Positions 40,681 through 51,777 are shown, numbered from the stretch's first letter. The stretch is 64,000 nt of DNA from Theropithecus gelada (GCF_003255815.1 NC_037669.1:52130093-52194092); one strand, 5' to 3'. Program-made: numbers and translations. Notes: a model not told the origin generated them from the letters alone.

Positions 40681-40875
40681 ATTCCCTCTGCTTTCAAACC
40701 AAGGGGAAACTCAGGGCAGCCAGATAATACTACAACAGAATTTTCACTCTAGGGCATTGCTTAAGTTATTTTGATGTGTAGGAATTCCTTTGTATTGCCT
40801 AACATTCACAATTAATGTCATGATTTGTAGTTGAGCAGTCTTCTAATTACATGGAGAATTTATTTTATTTATTTA

Positions 40876-41191
40876 TTTATTTATTTATTTATTATTTTTT
40901 TTTGAGACGGAGTCTCCCTCTGTCGCCCAGGCTGGAGTGCAGTGGCGTGATCTCGGCTCACTGCAAGCTCTGCCTCCAGGGTTCACGCCATTCTTCTGCC
41001 TCAGCCTCCCAAGTAGCTGGGACCACAGGCGCCCACCGCCCGCCGCCACGCCCGGCTAATTTTTTGCATTTTTAGTAGAGACGGGGTTTCGCTGTGTTAG
41101 CCAGGATGGTCTCGATCTCCTGACCTTGTGATCCACCTGCCTCGGCCTCCCAAAGTGCTGGGATTACAGGCGTGAGCCACTGTGCCCGACC
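40876..41191 (-). mobile_element. AluY-like, antisense, with TSD
   Basis: A (TTTA)n tail, a small GC-rich duplication in the linker ('cccaccgcccgccgccacg'), 5' end 'gagccactgtgcccgacc'. TSD TTATTTTATTTATTT/TTATTTTATCTATTT. Confidence 0.93.
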
Positions 41192-41263
41192 TTATTTTAT
41201 CTATTTATTACCAACTTTGGGGAGAATATTTTGGGAATGAATATTTAAAAAATGACTTTAAAA

Positions 41264-41872
41264 ACCAGACGCGATGGCTCACTCCTGTAATCCCAGCACT
41301 TTGGGAGGCCAAGGTGGGTGAATCATTTGAGGTCAGGAGTTTTAGACCAGCCTGGCTAACACGGTGAAACCCTGTCTCTACTGAAAATACAAAAATTAGG
41401 CCGGACGCGGTGGCCAACCCCTGTAATCCCAGCATTTTGGGGGGGCTGAGGCAGGTGGATCACGAGGTCAGAAGTTCAAGACCAGTCTGGCCAACATAGT
41501 GAAACCGGTCTCTACTAAAAATAATTAGCTGGGTGTGGTGGTGTGCACCTGTAATCCTAGCTACTCGGGAGGCTGAGGCAGGAGAATCGTGTGAACCTGG
41601 GAGGTGAAGGTTGCAGTGAGCCGAGATTGCGCCATTGCACTCCAGCCTGGTAACAGTGTGAGACTCTGTCTTGAAAAAAAAATAAAATAAAATAAAAAAA
41701 GACAAATACAAAAATTAGCAGGGCGTTGGTGGTGCACACCTGTAGTCCCAGCCACTCAGGAGGATGAGGCAGGAGAATTACTTGAACCCGGAGGTGGAGG
41801 TTGCAGTGAGCCAAGATTGTGCCACTGCACTCCAGCCTGGGTAACAGAGCAAGACTCCATCTAAAAAAAAAA
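41264..41872 (+). mobile_element. Alu (AluS-like), sense, split by another Alu
   Basis: The left half 41264-41399 ends in 'aaatacaaaaattag'. The right half resumes at 41719 ('cagggcgttggtggtgcacacc') and ends in a 10-A tail. The outer TSD 'gactt(t)aaa' flanks it. Confidence 0.92.
41400..41703 (+). mobile_element. Alu (AluS-like), sense, inserted into the Alu linker
   Basis: 'gccggacgcggtggccaaccccTG', (AAAAT)n tail. Perfect 15-bp TSD AAATACAAAAATTAG at 41385-41399 and 41704-41718. Confidence 0.95.
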
Positions 41873-41976
41873 GACTTAAACGGGTAATATCGTTATTATA
41901 TTTCTACCTGTCTTAATTCTTTATCCATTTGCTGTAGATTATAATGTTAACTTCATGAATGAAAGGTTATATTTTT

Positions 41977-42107
41977 CCAGCTACTCAGGAGGCTGAGGTG
42001 GGAGGATTGTTTGAGCCCAGGAGTTTGAGGCTACAGTGAGCTATGATGAAGTTACTGCACTTCCAGCTAGGTGACAAAGGGAGACTCCATGTCTACAAAA
42101 CAAAGAT
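41977..42107 (+). mobile_element. Alu right-monomer fragment, sense
   Basis: 'cagctactcaggaggctgaggtgggagg' to 'gggagactccatgtctacaaaacaaag'. Left part absent. Confidence 0.82.
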
Positions 42108-42378
42108 TCGATTTTTGATATACCATCTATTAATATATTATTTGAGTAAAAAGAAAGAAAGGAAAAGTTATAAAAAAGCATTAAGAATATGACTGCCCTA
42201 AAGTAATGAATTTAAGCTAAATCTTTTGTTGTTTAGAAGTGAAGTAAAAATCTCTTAAATATGAAGAAAAATTTTAATTGCTTGTAATATATAAGACATG
42301 GTATATACAGTCTTTTTCTTTCCTCCACACAGAGGTCTGATGCGTTATTTATAAACAGTATTTAAAAGTAATGTAATA

Positions 42379-42530
42379 AGCCAGGCACAGTGGCTAACAC
42401 CTTTTTATCCCAGCTCTTTGGGAGGCTGAGCTGAGAGGCTGCTTGAGGCCGAGAGTTCAAGACTAGCCTGGGCAACATAGTGAGACACCCTCCCGCCCTG
42501 CCCCACCTCTACAAAAAAAATGAATAAATA
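42379..42530 (+). mobile_element. FLAM Alu monomer, sense
   Basis: 'gccaggcacagtggctaacacc' to 'cccacctctacaaaaaaaatg', with a small C-rich insert ('caccctcccgccctgcc'). Confidence 0.85.
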
Positions 42531-42684
42531 CAGTACAGTACAATAATTAGGAACTCTTCTAGATAGGGCTTAAACTTCAGCCTGGTTTTTTCTGAGTTCA
42601 ATGCCTAAAGCTCTTAACCACTACATTATTGTATTCCAAAAAATTAAGTCCTAGGTTTCAAAGTACAGATCAACTGTGAAAAAC
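42379..42684 (-). repeat. Inverted duplicate block, copy B
   Basis: Reverse complement of 38529-38810. It includes a FLAM at the same junction ('taattattgta'), the MIR 5' part, and the flank 'ctgtgaaaaac'. Confidence 0.8.
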
Positions 42685-42779
42685 AAACAAAAAATTTTAG
42701 AGCGAGTATAATAGTAACATCATTAAACAATAAAATTTTCAAATCCTAATGTACCATTTAAATCAGTATTGTAATGGAA

Positions 42780-42985
42780 AGAACTGTAAAGTCTGAGTAT
42801 CTGAATTTTTAATTTTGCTTGTCTTAAATTGTCACTAAACCTTTTGAACTTTACTTTTTTTCTTCATCAGAAAAAGGGGTATTATGAATAATACCTGCTT
42901 CAGCCTGTTTAATTCTAACAGTTCTATGAGATAATGGTAAGGAGAGCTGAATAAATCGTAGAGCTGTGCTAAATTAAATTCTAAG
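42780..42985 (+). mobile_element. Possible MIR fragment
   Basis: 'tcactaaaccttttgaactttac', 'catcagaaaaaggggtattatgaataatacctgc' and 'gagataatggtaaggagagctgaataaat' follow MIR 3'-half order. Confidence 0.6.
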
Positions 42986-43140
42986 TTCTCTTGACTCAGT
43001 AAATTTCTTGAGTCGAAACTACACAAAAAGCATTGGTAGGTTCTCACAAGTTAGGTTTTAGGTAGCTCTAAGAATCTCTTAAAACCTTATTTAACATCAA
43101 AAGGCTGGCTACCTTAGATATTTTTGTCCTGCCACCTTAA

Positions 43141-43440
43141 TTTTTTTTTTTTTTTTTTCCCAGACTGAGTCTTGCTCTGTCACCAGGCTGAAGTGCAGTG
43201 GTGCGATCTTGGCTCACTGCAACCTCCAACTCCCTGGTTCAAGCGATTCTCCTGCCTCAGCCTCCTGAGTAGCTGGGATTACAGGCACGTGCCACCATGC
43301 CCAGCTAATATTTTGTATTTTTAATAGACACAAGGTTTCGTCATGTTGGCCAGGATGGTCTATATCTCCTGACCTTGTGATCCACCCACCTTGGCCTCCC
43401 AAAGTGCTGGGATTACAGCCATAAGCCACCGCGCCCGGCC
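43141..43440 (-). mobile_element. AluY/S-like, antisense, with TSD
   Basis: Poly-T, 'cccagactgagtcttgctctgtcaccaggctg', 5' end 'taagccaccgcgcccggcc'. The TSD ACCTTAAT(A/T)TTTT flanks it. Confidence 0.93.
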
Positions 43441-44485
43441 ACCTTAATATTTTTAAGTGAAATATAGTATTTGAGGAAAAACTCAAAAATGAAGTTTTTT
43501 CAAAGTGCCTTATGATGATTGATTTGCTAAGGCATTTTTGAAGAAAACTTTAAAATGTCCATGCCTGAAGTATTTACATTGTTTATTGCGTGTGGGTGTT
43601 TCCCTACTCAGAAAGGGCAATAGGAAGATTTGACTGCTTGGCCTTGCTAATAAGCAAAAGCATAGAGCCAAGGGATAGGACAAAACAAAGTCATCCTTAA
43701 CCCTAAGTTTTTCCAGCTGCTGCTTGACTCTCTTTTGGACAGAAGTTTTAAGACTTGTAGTTCTAGCACACTTAACTGCTGAGAAGCTTGCTGCTTTAGT
43801 CAGAGTTGTGATAATTCTTACCACTGTCCAAAGGAATCTAATCTGATTTTTCGGGAGAATAGTTACGGCAGTACAATCCATTAGAAAACTTACGTGGGTG
43901 TTCTAGTATGATTTCCTTCTCTAGACGTTGATAAAATAACATTTTCACTCAAACATTTATGCCTCAGATTTAGCTTTAATGTGACAGAGGTACCTTAAAA
44001 TATTAGGATTCAAATCTATTAAAATGATACCCTAAGTACAGGTAGTAACTTTTTAATAATTGTAGTCTTTCCAGATTTGACTTGTCCCAAAGCTACTTCG
44101 TTGTACTTTGTACGTGTGCTGCTCCCTAATAATCTTGCACCTTGAACATAGTTGTGCTTTCTTCTTTTTTACAAGATATGATAAACTGAAAAAACCCAGC
44201 AAAACCTTTCCAGGGTTTTTGAAAGTTTGCTAGTTTATAGTTTATTAATCTGGTACTATTTAATCATTTTTAGAAATGCCTCTGAATGCAACAATTCACT
44301 GAAATTATTTCTAGGGGTGGACCACAGGGTGAGGAGGCTGAATTGACTATGTGGAGTTGAAAATACCTTTATCACAACCCTGTATTCTTCTGGATTATGA
44401 GCATCAGAATAAATGATATAAGATTCCTGTGTAAGATCACTTCTCAGCAGTTCATTAGGAATTCCACAAGGAGGTAAACTGGATT
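43441..44485. other. Repeat-poor intron segment
   Basis: About 1 kb without recognised repeats. A 123-codon minus frame (43510-43881) has no recognised domain. Regulatory content is possible but unmarked by motifs. Confidence 0.5.
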
Positions 44486-44611
44486 TCTTTTTTCTTTTAT
44501 TTTTGAGACAGTTTTGCTCTTGTTGCCCAGGCTGGAGTGCAATGGTGCGATCTCAGCTCACTGCAACTTCTGCCTCCCGGGTTCAAGTGATTCTTCTGCC
44601 TCAGCATCCCA
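44486..44611 (-). mobile_element. 5'-truncated Alu (right part), antisense
   Basis: 'tttatttttgagacagttttgctcttgttgcccagg' to 'ctgcctcagcatcccaaga'; stops there. Confidence 0.88.
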
Positions 44612-45065
44612 AGAGTGTTCCTGCCTGCTATATAATCTGTTTATAAGCCCCATGGTGCTTTGTGTAGATTGAGATATGAGGATTATGGAAATAGTGCTCA
44701 GAACTCTGCAGGCTGTCTGGAAATACAGTACACCTTTTTGCTTTAGCCAGCAGAATGTTTGTGAGTTCTCGGCTGAAGCCTGGGGATTGGGTGGTGGATG
44801 TCGTGCTTTTATCTGTCATTTGATTTGTTGCCTGAGGACAGAAGTGCAATATTATGGGTCGGACTTGTGTCTTGCCTTACCAGTGTTTAGACTTTTTACA
44901 AGATAATGAATCTTACTTCTTGAAAGGATAGGAGATGAAAATCAATGTCCTCCTGCTTCTGTTCTTCTCTTTCTTCGTAGCTTTCCACTTGGCATATAGC
45001 AGAAAACTCTTTGGCTATATTTGGTGCATTTTGTTGGTGGAATTCTTCAAGAATGCATTCTTGAC
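44612..45065. other. Intron, no gene recognised
   Basis: Single-copy-like DNA; nothing recognised. Confidence 0.5.
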
Positions 45066-45262
45066 TTTTTTTTTTCTGAGACAGAGTCTTGCTCTATCAC
45101 CCAGGCTGGAGTACAGTGGCATGATCATGGCTCTCTGCAGCCTCAACTTCCCAGTTAAGCCATCCTCTCACCTCAGCCTCCCACCCCGTGGCCCCGCCCC
45201 AATAACTGGGACCACAGGCCCATGCCACCATACCTGGTGTCTCCCTATGTTGCCCGGGCTGC
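45066..45262 (-). mobile_element. AluJ-like, internally deleted, antisense
   Basis: 'tctgagacagagtcttgctctatcacccaggctgg', C-rich linker, 'taccTGGTGTCTCCCTATGTTGCCCG', then stops. Most of the left monomer is lost. Confidence 0.85.
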
Positions 45263-45369
45263 CTATAAAACTTGACGTTCAACAATCTCTTGTTTTTATT
45301 CATTGAGAAATTGGCTTCATCCTTTTACTGAAATGGGAGAAGTATTTTTTATCTTACTATTTTTTAAGT

Positions 45370-45991
45370 TAATTAATTATTATTATTATTATTTTCGCTG
45401 AGACAAGTCTCGCTCTGTCACCCAGGCTGGAATTCAGTGGCCCGATCTCAGCTCACTGCAAGCTCTGCCTCCTGGGTCCAAGCCATTCTCCTGCCTCAGC
45501 CTCCTGACGAGCTGGGATTACAGGCACCCGCCACCGCGCCTGGCTAGTTTTTTGTTTGTTTTTTTTTTTTTTTTGAGACGGAGTCTCGCTCTGTCGCCCG
45601 GGCTGGAGTGCAGTGGCCGGATCTCAGCTCACTGCAAGCTCCGCCTCCCGGGTTTACGCCATTCTCCTGCCTCAGCCTCCCAAGTAACTGGGACTACAGG
45701 CGCCCGCCATCTCGCCCGGCTAGTTTTTTGTATTTTTATAGTAGAGACGGGGTTTCACCGTGTTCGCCAGGATGGTCTCGATCTTCTGACCTCGTGATCC
45801 ACCCGTCTCGGCCTCCCAAAGTGCTGGGATTACAGGCGTGAGCCACCGCGCCCAGCCTAGTTTTTTTTTTTTTAGTGGAGATGGGGTTTCACCATGTTAG
45901 CCAGGATGGTCTTGATCGCCTGACCTCATGATCCACCTGCTTCAGCCTTCCAAAGTGCTGAGATTACAGGCATGAGCCACTGCACCCGGCC
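45370..45991 (-). mobile_element. AluY/S, antisense, split by a young AluY
   Basis: Right half 45370-45555 ((TTA)n tail to 'gcgcctggctagttttttg'). Left half 45858-45991 ('tagttttttttttttagtggagatgggg' to 'gagccactgcacccggcc'). Confidence 0.9.
45556..45857 (-). mobile_element. AluY (AluYRa-like), antisense
   Basis: 'ccggatctcagctcactgc', 'catctcgcccggctag', 'gagccaccgcgcccagcc'. It is inserted in the linker of the surrounding Alu; 'ctagtttttt' repeats at both ends. Confidence 0.94.
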
Positions 45992-45999
45992 TACATTAA

Positions 46000-46290
46000 T
46001 TTTTTTGAGACAGAGTTTTGCTCTTGTTGCCCAGGCTGGAGTGCAATGGCATGATCTGGGCTCACTGCAACCTCTGCCTCCTGGGTTCAAGCAATTCTCC
46101 TGCCTCAGCCTCCCGAGTAGCTGAAATTACAGGCACCTGCCACCATGCCCAGCTAATTTTTTTGTATTTTTAGTAGAGACAGGGTTTCACAATGTTGGCC
46201 CAACTGGTCTCGAACTCTTGACCTCAGATGATCCGCCTGCCTCAGCCTCCCAAAGTGCTGGGATTACAGGCGTGAGCCACCACACCGGGT
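46000..46290 (-). mobile_element. Alu (AluS-like), antisense
   Basis: 'tttttttgagacagagttttgctcttgttgcccagg' to 'gagccaccacaccggg'. Confidence 0.92.
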
Positions 46291-46345
46291 TTAGAATCTA
46301 AACTACAACTAGCATTACATAGTTATGCTTAAGAACGCGTTTTTG

Positions 46346-46641
46346 GGGCCGGGTACGGTGGTTCACATGTGTAATCCCAGCACTTTAGGAGGCCAAAGCA
46401 GGTAGTTCACTTGAGCTCAGGAGTTCAAGACCAACTTGTGCAACATGGTGAAACCCTGTCTCTATGAAAATGCAAAAATTAGCCAGATGTGGTGGTGTGT
46501 GCCCATGTTCCCAACTGTTTGGGAGGCTGAGGTGGGAGGATCCCTTGAACTCGGGAGGCAGAGGTTGTAATAAGCTGAGATCGCAGCCCTACACTCCAGC
46601 CCGGGTGACAGAGCAAGTCCCTGTTTCCAAAAAAAAAAAAA
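46346..46641 (+). mobile_element. AluJ/S-like, sense
   Basis: 'gggccgggtacggtggttcacatgtg' to a 13-A tail. Flanking words 'cgcgtttttggg'/'gcatttttgtttgggg' suggest the TSD. Confidence 0.9.
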
Positions 46642-46752
46642 GCATTTTTGTTTGGGGACATGGCCTCCAAATATTTTGAAATTGTTATATTTCCTGTAAG
46701 TGGAACTATTTTGTCTCCATATCTGAAATCTTTTTGTTTCTGTACATTTTTG

Positions 46753-49086
46753 TTATTATTATTATTGTACTTTAAGTTCTAGGGTACATGTGCACAACGC
46801 GCAGGTTTGTTACATATATATACATGTGCCATGTTGGTGTGCTGCACCCGTTAACTCGTCATTTACGTTAGATATATCTCCTAATGCTATCCCTCCTCCC
46901 TCCCCCCACCCCACAATAGGCCCCGGTATGTGGTATTCCCCACCCTGTGTCCAAGTGTTCTCATTGTTCACTTCCCACCTATGAGTGAGAACATGCAGTG
47001 TTTGGTTTTCTGTCCTTGCGATAGTTTGCTCAGAATGATGGTTTCCAGCTTCATCCATGTCCCTACAAAGGACATGAACTCATCCTTTTTTTATGGCCGC
47101 ATAGTATTCCATGGTGTATATGTGCCACATTTTCCTAATCCAGTCTATCATTGATGGACATTTGGGTTGGTTCCAAGTCTTTGCTATTGTGAATAGTGCT
47201 GCACTAAACATATGTGTGCATGTGTCTTTATGGCAGCATGATTTATAATCCTTTGGGTATATGCCCAGTAGTGGGATGGCTGGGTCAAATGGTATTTCTA
47301 GTTCTAGATCCTTGAGGAACCACCACACTGTCTTCCACAATGGTTGAACTAGTTTACAGTTCTACCAACAGTGTAAAAGTGTTTCTATTTCTCTACATCC
47401 TCTCCAGCACCTGTTGTTTCCTGACTTTTTAATGATCTGCATTCTAACTGGTGTGAAATGGTATCTCATTGTGGTTTTGATTTGCATTTCTCTGATGGCC
47501 AGTGATGATGAGCACTTTTTCATGTGTCTGTTGACTGCATAAATGTCTTCTTTTGAGAAGTGTCTGTTCATATCCTTTGCCCATTTTTTGATGGAGTTGC
47601 TTGATTTTTTTTCTTGTAAATTTGTTTAAGTTCTTTGTAGATTCTGGATATTAGCCCTTTGTCAGATGGGTAGATTGCAAAAATTTTCTCCCATTCTGTA
47701 GGTTGCCTGTTCATTCCGATGGTCGTTTCTTTTGCTGTGCAGAAGCTCTTTAGTTAAATTAGATACCATTTGTCAGTTTTGGTGTTTTAGTCATGAAGTC
47801 CTTGCCCATGCCTATGCCTGAATGGTATTGCCTAGGTTTTTCTTCTAGGGTTTTTATGGTTTTAGGTCTAACATTTAAGTTTTTAATCCATCTTGAATTA
47901 ATTTTTGTATAAGATGTAAGGAAAGGATCCAGTTTCAGCTTTCTGTGTATAGCTAGCCAGTTTTCCCAGCACCATTTATTAAATAAGGAATCCTATCCCT
48001 ATTTTTTGTTTTTGTCAAGTTTATCAAAGATCAGATGGTTGTAGATGTGTGGTATTATTTCTGGGGGTTCTATTCTGTTCCATTGGTCTATATCTCTGTT
48101 TTGGTACCAGTACCATGCTGTTTTGGTTACTATAGCCTTGTAGTATAGTTTGAAGTCAGGTAGCGTGATGCCTCCAGCTTTGTTCTTTTGTCTTGCGGCA
48201 ATGCGGGCTCTTTTTTGGTTCCATATGAACTTTGAAGTAGTTTTTCCAATTCTGTGAAGAAAGTCTTTGGTAGCTCGATGGGGATGACATTGAATCTATA
48301 AATTACTTTGGGCAGTATGGCCATTTTCACAATATTGATTCTTCCTATCCATGAGCATGGAATGTTCTTCCATTTGTTTGTGTCCTCTTTTATTTCGTTG
48401 AGCAGTGGTTTGTAGTTCTCCTTGAAGAAGTCCTTGATGTCCCTTGTAAGTTGGATTCCTAGGTATTTTATTCTCTTTGAAGCAATTGTGAATGGGAGTT
48501 TACTCATGATTTGGCTCTCTGTTTGTCTGTTATTGGTGTATAGGAATGCTTGTGATTTTTGCACATTGATTTTGTATCCTGAGGTTGCTTATCAGCTTAA
48601 GGAGGTTTTGGGCCGAGACAGTGGGGTTTTCTAAATATACAATCATGTCATCTGCAAACAGGGGCAATTTGACTTCCTCTTTTCCTAACTGAATACCCTT
48701 TATTTCTTTCTCTTGCCTGATTGCCTTGGCCAGAACTTCCAACACTATGTTGAATAGGAGTGGTGAGAGAGGGCATCCCTATTTTGTACTAGTTTTCAAA
48801 GGGAATGCTTCCGGTTTTTGCCCATTCAGTATGAATGGCTGTGGATTTGTCATAAATAGCTCTTATTATTTTGAGATACGTCCCATCAATACCTAGTTTA
48901 TTGGGAGTTTTTAGCATGAAGAGCTGTTGAATTTTGTCAAAGTCCTTTTCTGCATCTGTTGAGATAATCGTGTGGTTTTTGTCGTTGGTTCTATTTGTAT
49001 GATGGATTACGTTTATTGATTTGCGTATGTTGCATCCCTGCAAGGCTGGTTCAACATACGCAAATCAATAAACGTAATCCATCATA
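46753..49086 (-). mobile_element. 5'-truncated L1 (L1PA-type) with terminal inversion
   Basis: Antisense primate L1: the 3' end ('tactttaagttctagggtacatgtgcacaa') and 3'UTR lie at 46770-46990, then C-terminal ORF2 codons. Minus-strand pieces read 'MYTMEYYAAIKKG' (47080-47340), 'LFADDMIVYLENP' (about 48650) and 'NIRKSINVIHHTNRT' (about 49020), which are reverse-transcriptase and C-terminal domain segments of ORF2p. Several frameshifts and stops make it inactive. The 5' 3.7 kb or so is missing, and the last 48 bp (49039-49086) are inverted, forming a hairpin. The tail is (AAT)n. TSD 'ttctgtacatttttg' (about 46736) against 'ttcctgtacattcttttg' (about 49087). Confidence 0.93.
48998..49086. repeat. 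35-bp perfect inverted repeat at the L1 5' junction
   Basis: The left arm 48998-49032 and right arm 49052-49086 are exact reverse complements with a 19-nt loop. The duplicated L1 stretch encodes the NIRKSINVIHH region. Confidence 0.95.
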
Positions 49087-49151
49087 TTCCTGTACATTCT
49101 TTTGCATTCTGCATAACCTTATGTATGTTTAAAAACACATTTTTACATGTC

Positions 49152-49291
49152 ATTTTTTTTTTTTTTTTTTTTTTTTTTGTATTTTTAGGCTGTGTTGGCC
49201 AGGCTGGTCTCAAACTCCTGACCTCAGGTGATCTGCCCACCTCAGCCTCCCAAAGTGTTGGGATTACAGGCATGAGCCACCATGCCCGGCC
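49152..49291 (-). mobile_element. Alu left-monomer piece, antisense, with TSD
   Basis: A 27-T tail, then 'tgtatttttaggctgtgttggccagg' to 'gagccaccatgcccggcc'. TSD CATTTTTACATGTC (49138-49151) against CATTTTTACATTTC (49292-49305). Confidence 0.9.
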
Positions 49292-49305
49292 CATTTTTAC
49301 ATTTC

Positions 49306-50192
49306 TTGAGCAGGAGCCCTGTAGTTTAAAAGTCCGTTTTATTTTCAGCAGTGTATGTTTAGGACAAATCGGTTGTGTGAGTAGGTAGGAAATATTTACC
49401 ATTTACTGTGACAGAACAGATGAACAAGAATGTGTTTGGTTTTATTTGTAATATAAAACACCTATGAAGGGAAATGCCAAACAATAGTAGTAAATCAAAC
49501 TTTGGAAATACCTCTGACGTAGAATTCTATAGTAGCTTTAATTGGGTATTATTATCAGCTGGTCTGTTTGGGATTTGTTTGACGAACTGTTACATGACTT
49601 TGACTGTCAGCCAACCATTATCCTGGCTGCTCCTTAGCTGACTGCCAGTCAACAATTACTCCATGCAGATTCTATAGTTTTTCCACAGTTGTCAGTGTTC
49701 TAGTCCTGAGTAGAGTCTTTTGGCATAATGTGGTTCATAAACGACTACACTGATAACTTTTGTGAGAACTCACCACTTCCCAGATAGCCCAGATACCATA
49801 TGTTACTCATTCAGCAAATTTCTCTTAAGAGCTTGCCAAATGCTAGATACTTAAAGGCAGTGGGGCTTATAAGGGTGAACTGAACTTAGCTTCTTGGAGC
49901 ATGCTACCTAGTGGTATAGGCAGACAATAATCATTGAGCAGGCAAATACCTAATATTATTTCAAATGGTGATGAATTATTATGAAAACCGTAAAGCTGAG
50001 TAAAGAGAAGAATGATGGAGAAGGACAGGATACACTTGAACCAGGGTGGTCAGGGGAGGTCCTGTTTGATAGGTAACGGGCCAGGCCATCATGAAAGGTC
50101 TTGTAGGTCACAGTTAAAGAATATGAGTGCTGATTTGAGTGTAATAAAGAACAGATAAAGGGTATTTAGTAATATGTCCAAATTTGTGTTTT
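49306..50192. other. Intron, partly an ancient repeat
   Basis: The part 49800-50160 ('catgctacctagtggtataggcagacaataatc', 'gggtggtcaggggaggtcctg') matches a common old mammalian repeat with 'gggtggtcagggaaggcct' wording, probably an L1M-type 3' region. The rest is unassigned. Confidence 0.5.
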
Positions 50193-50490
50193 TTTGTTTT
50201 GTTTTGAGACAGAGTCTTGCTCTGTTGCCCAGGCTGGAGTGGAGTAGCGCAATCTCGGCTCACTGCAACCTTTGCCTCCTGGGTTCAAGCAATTCTCCTG
50301 CCTCAGCCTCCCGAGCAGCTGGGATTACAGGCACGTGCCACCACACCCAACTGATTTTTGTATTTTTAGTAGAGACAGGGTTTCACCACATTGACCAGGG
50401 TGGTCTCAAACTCCCTGACCTCAGGTAATCCACCCACCTCAGCCTCCGAAAGTGCTGGGATTACAGGAGTGAGCCACTGTGCCCAGCTTC
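50193..50490 (-). mobile_element. Alu (AluS-like), antisense, with TSD
   Basis: 'gttttgttttgagacagagtcttgctctg', 5' end 'gagccactgtgcccagct'. The TSD ATTTGTGTTTT recurs after the element. Confidence 0.93.
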
Positions 50491-50558
50491 GATTTGTGTT
50501 TTAAGAACACAATGACTGTGCTCAGTAGAGGACAGATTGCTTTCAAATGTTAATAGAG

Positions 50559-50732
50559 ATGGAGGCGGGTGGATCACCTGAGGTCAGGAGTTCCAGAACA
50601 GCCTGGTCAACATGGCGAAACACTGTCTCTACTAAAAATACAAAAATTAGCCAGGTGTGGTGGCATGCACCTGTAGTCCCTGCTACTCAGGAGGCTGGGT
50701 GAAAGAGTGAAACTCTGTCTCAAAAAAAAAAT
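50559..50732 (+). mobile_element. Truncated and internally deleted Alu, sense
   Basis: Begins 'gatggaggcgggtggatcacctgagg'. 'gctactcaggaggct' jumps to 'gggtgaaagagtgaaac'. 9-A tail. 'ttaatag' flanks it. Confidence 0.88.
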
Positions 50733-50999
50733 TTTAATAGAAGCAAGGCCCCTCCCTACAAAGATGTACATGTACATATATACAATATTCTGTATTCAGT
50801 TCCTGGAAGTTCGTGAATTCACTGAAGTTCTCAGAAGTTGAAAGATTGAAGTTAACCCACACACCCTAGTTCCTAGATGACAATCTAATTCCCAAGTTTA
50901 CTAGTGAGTATAATACACTTAAAAAATTCTGAGTGAGTTCAGCTTTTCACTTGAAGAATTTGTTTTAATAGTGAAGGTACACAATTTTTGCTAACTTAG

Positions 51000-51180
51000 A
51001 ATGTTTTTTATATGCCAGACTCTAGGTACTTTATTTACACTGTCTCATTCATTCTTCACTGCAGTTTAGTGAAGTTTATACCATTATTATCTTTACCCAA
51101 GATCCATGGAGTTGCCCAAGTAGTGAAGCTGGATTTCAAACTCAGTACCTGTTCTTTTACCTACTAAACCAGAAGTGCTC
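51000..51180 (+). mobile_element. MIR element
   Basis: 'tatgccagactctaggtactttatttacactgtctcattc', 'gaagtttataccattattatc', 'gtagtgaagctggatttcaaactcagtacctg' in sense MIR order. Confidence 0.8.
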
Positions 51181-51257
51181 GGTATAGTCTCTAGGATATG
51201 TAGTATGTAATGAAACTGTTGTTGCCGCTGCTGTTCATTGATGTAGCAAGTATTTTT

Positions 51258-51560
51258 TCTTTCTTTTTTTTTTTTTGAGACAAGGTCTCGCTCTGTTACC
51301 CAGACTGGAATGCAGCAGCATGATCTCAGCTCACTGCAGCCTCCACCTCCCAGACTCAAGTGATCCTTCCCTCTCAGCCCCCCAGGTAGCTGGTACTACA
51401 GATACAGGCCACCATGCCTGGCTAATTTTTGTATTTTTTATAGAGATGGGGTTTCGCCATGTTGCCCAGGCTGGTCTTGAACTTCTGGACCCAAGTAGTC
51501 CTCCCCATCTCAGCCTTCCAAAGTGCTGGGATTACAGGCATGAGCCACTGCACCTAGCCA
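51258..51560 (-). mobile_element. AluJ/S-like, antisense, with TSD
   Basis: Poly-T, 'gagacaaggtctcgctctgttacccagactgg', 5' end 'gagccactgcacctagcc'. The TSD TGTAGCAA... lies at about 51242 and 51562. Confidence 0.92.
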
Positions 51561-51615
51561 GTGTAGCAATTTTTTTTTTTTGAGCAGCCATTCTTACTGT
51601 ATTTTAATTTAATCA

Positions 51616-51777
51616 ATTTTTTTTTTTTTTTAAAGATATACAGTCTTGCTGTGTTGCCCAAGGTGGTCTTGAACTACTGGGCTCAAGTGATTCTCCTGCC
51701 ACAGCCTCAAGCGATTCTCATTTCTCAGCCTCCCAAGTAGCTTGGTGCCGCCAAGCTTGTACCACCAAACCCAGCTA
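51616..51777 (-). mobile_element. Degenerate Alu/FLAM, antisense
   Basis: 'taaagatatacagtcttgctgtgttgcccaaggtggtcttg', then right-monomer-like 'ctcagcctcccaagtagcttgg'. A mosaic of left and right monomer pieces. Confidence 0.7.

Noticed and set aside
43510..43881. 123-codon minus frame in a repeat-poor stretch
   Set aside because: No domain, no splice signals, no CpG promoter. Kept as chance in the absence of conservation data.
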